A program made the translations under genes and the position numbers. A stretch of 35,928 bases of DNA from Phycisphaerales bacterium (GTDB lineage: Bacteria > Planctomycetota > Phycisphaerae > Phycisphaerales > UBA1924). Position 1 is the stretch's first letter. Every line of letters begins with the position of its first letter. Under the pieces are notes generated by a model, which ran no database searches, was not told the origin of the DNA, and saw nothing but the letters and a program-made list of their open reading frames with translations. Shown in pieces: positions 35,146-35,928 of the stretch. The stretch is taken from NCBI GenBank assembly GCA_016793015.1, contig JAEUJD010000141.1, positions 1 to 35,928 on the forward strand. Reading direction: 5' to 3'.

Positions 35146-35928
35146 ATGAACATGTTTGGAAAGATGGTCGGATTCACGGCGCTCGCCGTGACGGTCGGAA
35201 CGGGTTTGTTGGGATGTAAAGCGGACGGCAAGCGCCTTCCGACGGACGAGTCCCCGACGCGCGTCGGCGCGTACGGGTACTACTGGCGCAAGCCCAAGGA
35301 CGCCCCGGCTCCGGCCCCGGCTCCGATGGCCAAGGCCGCCGACCCCTGCAATCCCATCATCGGACCTGACATGATGACGACCAAGCAGGGCTTCCCGACG
35401 GGCGATTACGCCTCGTCGCACGTCCAGCTGCAGGAAGTCTTCCCCTCGATGGTGAAGGCCAACAGCAACTTCCCGTACAAGATCTACGTGAGCAACCTCA
35501 CGAACGCCACGCTGAGCAACGTCATGGTGACGGCGACCAGCATGGCCAACCGCACCATCGTCACGAGCAACCCGCAGGCGACGAGCAGCGGCCCGAACGG
35601 CGAAACCCGCTGGTTCCTGGGCGACGTCCCGGCTGGCAAGTGCGTGGTGATCGATGCCACCGCGAAGGCCGGCACCGTCGGCAACAGCTCGACGTGCCTC
35701 ACGGTCAGCTACGCCAACTCGCTCTGCTCGAACCTGACGGTTGTCCAGCCCGCGATCGCTCTGACCCACAAGGTCACGCCGAACGCGACGGTCTGCGATG
35801 CCATCAACGCGACCTTTGAGGTCAAGAACACGGGTTCGGGCCCGGCGACCAACGTCGTCGTGACCGAGACCCTCCCGGCCGGCATCACCACGTCGGACGG
35901 CGCCACGACCTACACCTTCAACGCGGGC
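35146..35928 (+). CDS. DUF11/OmcB-like envelope lipoprotein, 3' truncated by the window end
   Basis: The gene starts at the ATG at 35146, with AGAGGA at 35135-35140, and runs off the window after 261 codons without a stop. The signal peptide ends in GLLGC (Cys24), a lipobox. An Ala-Pro repeat, APAPAPAPM, forms a rigid linker at about 57-65. Two beta-sandwich repeats follow, with PYKIYVSNLTNATLSNVMVT and AINATFEVKNTGSGPATNVVVTE, which is the DUF11/CARDB-like pattern shared with chlamydial OmcB. A Cys recurs about once per 30-40 residues (KCVVID, STCLTV, LCSNL, TVCDA), so disulfide cross-linking in the envelope is likely. It is probably a structural surface or cell-wall-like protein; more repeats may follow. 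Confidence 0.85.
   Translation, partial: MNMFGKMVGFTALAVTVGTGLLGCKADGKRLPTDESPTRVGAYGYYWRKPKDAPAPAPAPMAKAADPCNPIIGPDMMTTKQGFPTGDYASSHVQLQEVFPSMVKANSNFPYKIYVSNLTNATLSNVMVTATSMANRTIVTSNPQATSSGPNGETRWFLGDVPAGKCVVIDATAKAGTVGNSSTCLTVSYANSLCSNLTVVQPAIALTHKVTPNATVCDAINATFEVKNTGSGPATNVVVTETLPAGITTSDGATTYTFNAG

Noticed and set aside
32606..35149. An open plus-strand frame of about 847 codons
   Set aside because: It is antisense to the subtilase, is rich in Asp, Arg, His and Val as expected of a shadow in high-GC DNA, and shows no family motif.

Overview
This window is about 36 kb of high-GC bacterial chromosome. It starts inside a sigma-54 gene (rpoN) and stops inside a cell-envelope lipoprotein gene. 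I see no rRNA, tRNA, phage, transposase or CRISPR. The best guess at the source is a planctomycete-type bacterium, possibly the Phycisphaerae. The reasons are a zinc-ribbon membrane protein of a kind I associate with that group, a full-length Xfp phosphoketolase paired with acetate kinase, many signal-peptide and lipoprotein genes, and a DUF11/OmcB-like envelope protein. This is inference from gene content, not a placement.

Layout. 1-5.7 kb: the end of rpoN, a zinc-ribbon membrane protein on the minus strand, and a run of three related plus-strand genes. Two of these are exported thioredoxin-fold proteins and the third has lost the thioredoxin domain. 5.7-9.1 kb: a minus-strand run of a membrane diguanylate cyclase, an HhH-GPD DNA glycosylase, a class I glutamine amidotransferase and an RNHCP zinc-ribbon protein. 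9.1-10.1 kb: a hairpin-rich gap, an HdeD-like membrane protein and a strong terminator. 10.1-16.7 kb: a minus-strand run of DUF2585 membrane protein, DinB-like protein, DUF3313 lipoprotein, endonuclease/exonuclease/phosphatase protein, ackA and xfp. The last two make a phosphoketolase/acetate kinase module that yields acetate and ATP. 16.9-22.5 kb: an exported protein, a SnoaL-like protein, a PfkB kinase, a membrane-anchored MsrB-MsrA fusion, two tandem PAS-LuxR regulators and a small membrane protein. 22.5-24.2 kb: a secreted GH13 glucosidase on the minus strand. 24.3-31.6 kb: a copper-handling cluster on the plus strand. It encodes a Cys-rich exported protein, a triplicated TRASH/YHS-like protein, an HMBD lipoprotein, a CusC/TolC-like lipoprotein, a Tat-exported multicopper oxidase and the Cu(I) ATPase CopA. 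32-35.9 kb: a SYLF-domain lipoprotein, a shared bidirectional terminator, a secreted subtilase on the minus strand, and the start of the DUF11-type lipoprotein.

How the genes work together. CopA would move Cu(I) out of the cytoplasm. The multicopper oxidase would oxidise it in the periplasm. The TRASH-like, HMBD and Cys-rich proteins look like periplasmic or membrane-bound metal binders, and the TolC-like lipoprotein would give an outer-membrane exit. No RND pump, adaptor protein or copper regulator is present in the window, so the export route is unusual or incomplete here.

The most notable signals are the copper cluster with its degenerate-repeat protein, the abrupt strand-composition switch at about 15.6 kb between two genes on the same strand (a possible replication terminus or rearrangement junction), the thioredoxin-like gene triplet, paired TCCACAA palindromes downstream of the LuxR pair, and a hairpin that covers the ackA ribosome binding site.
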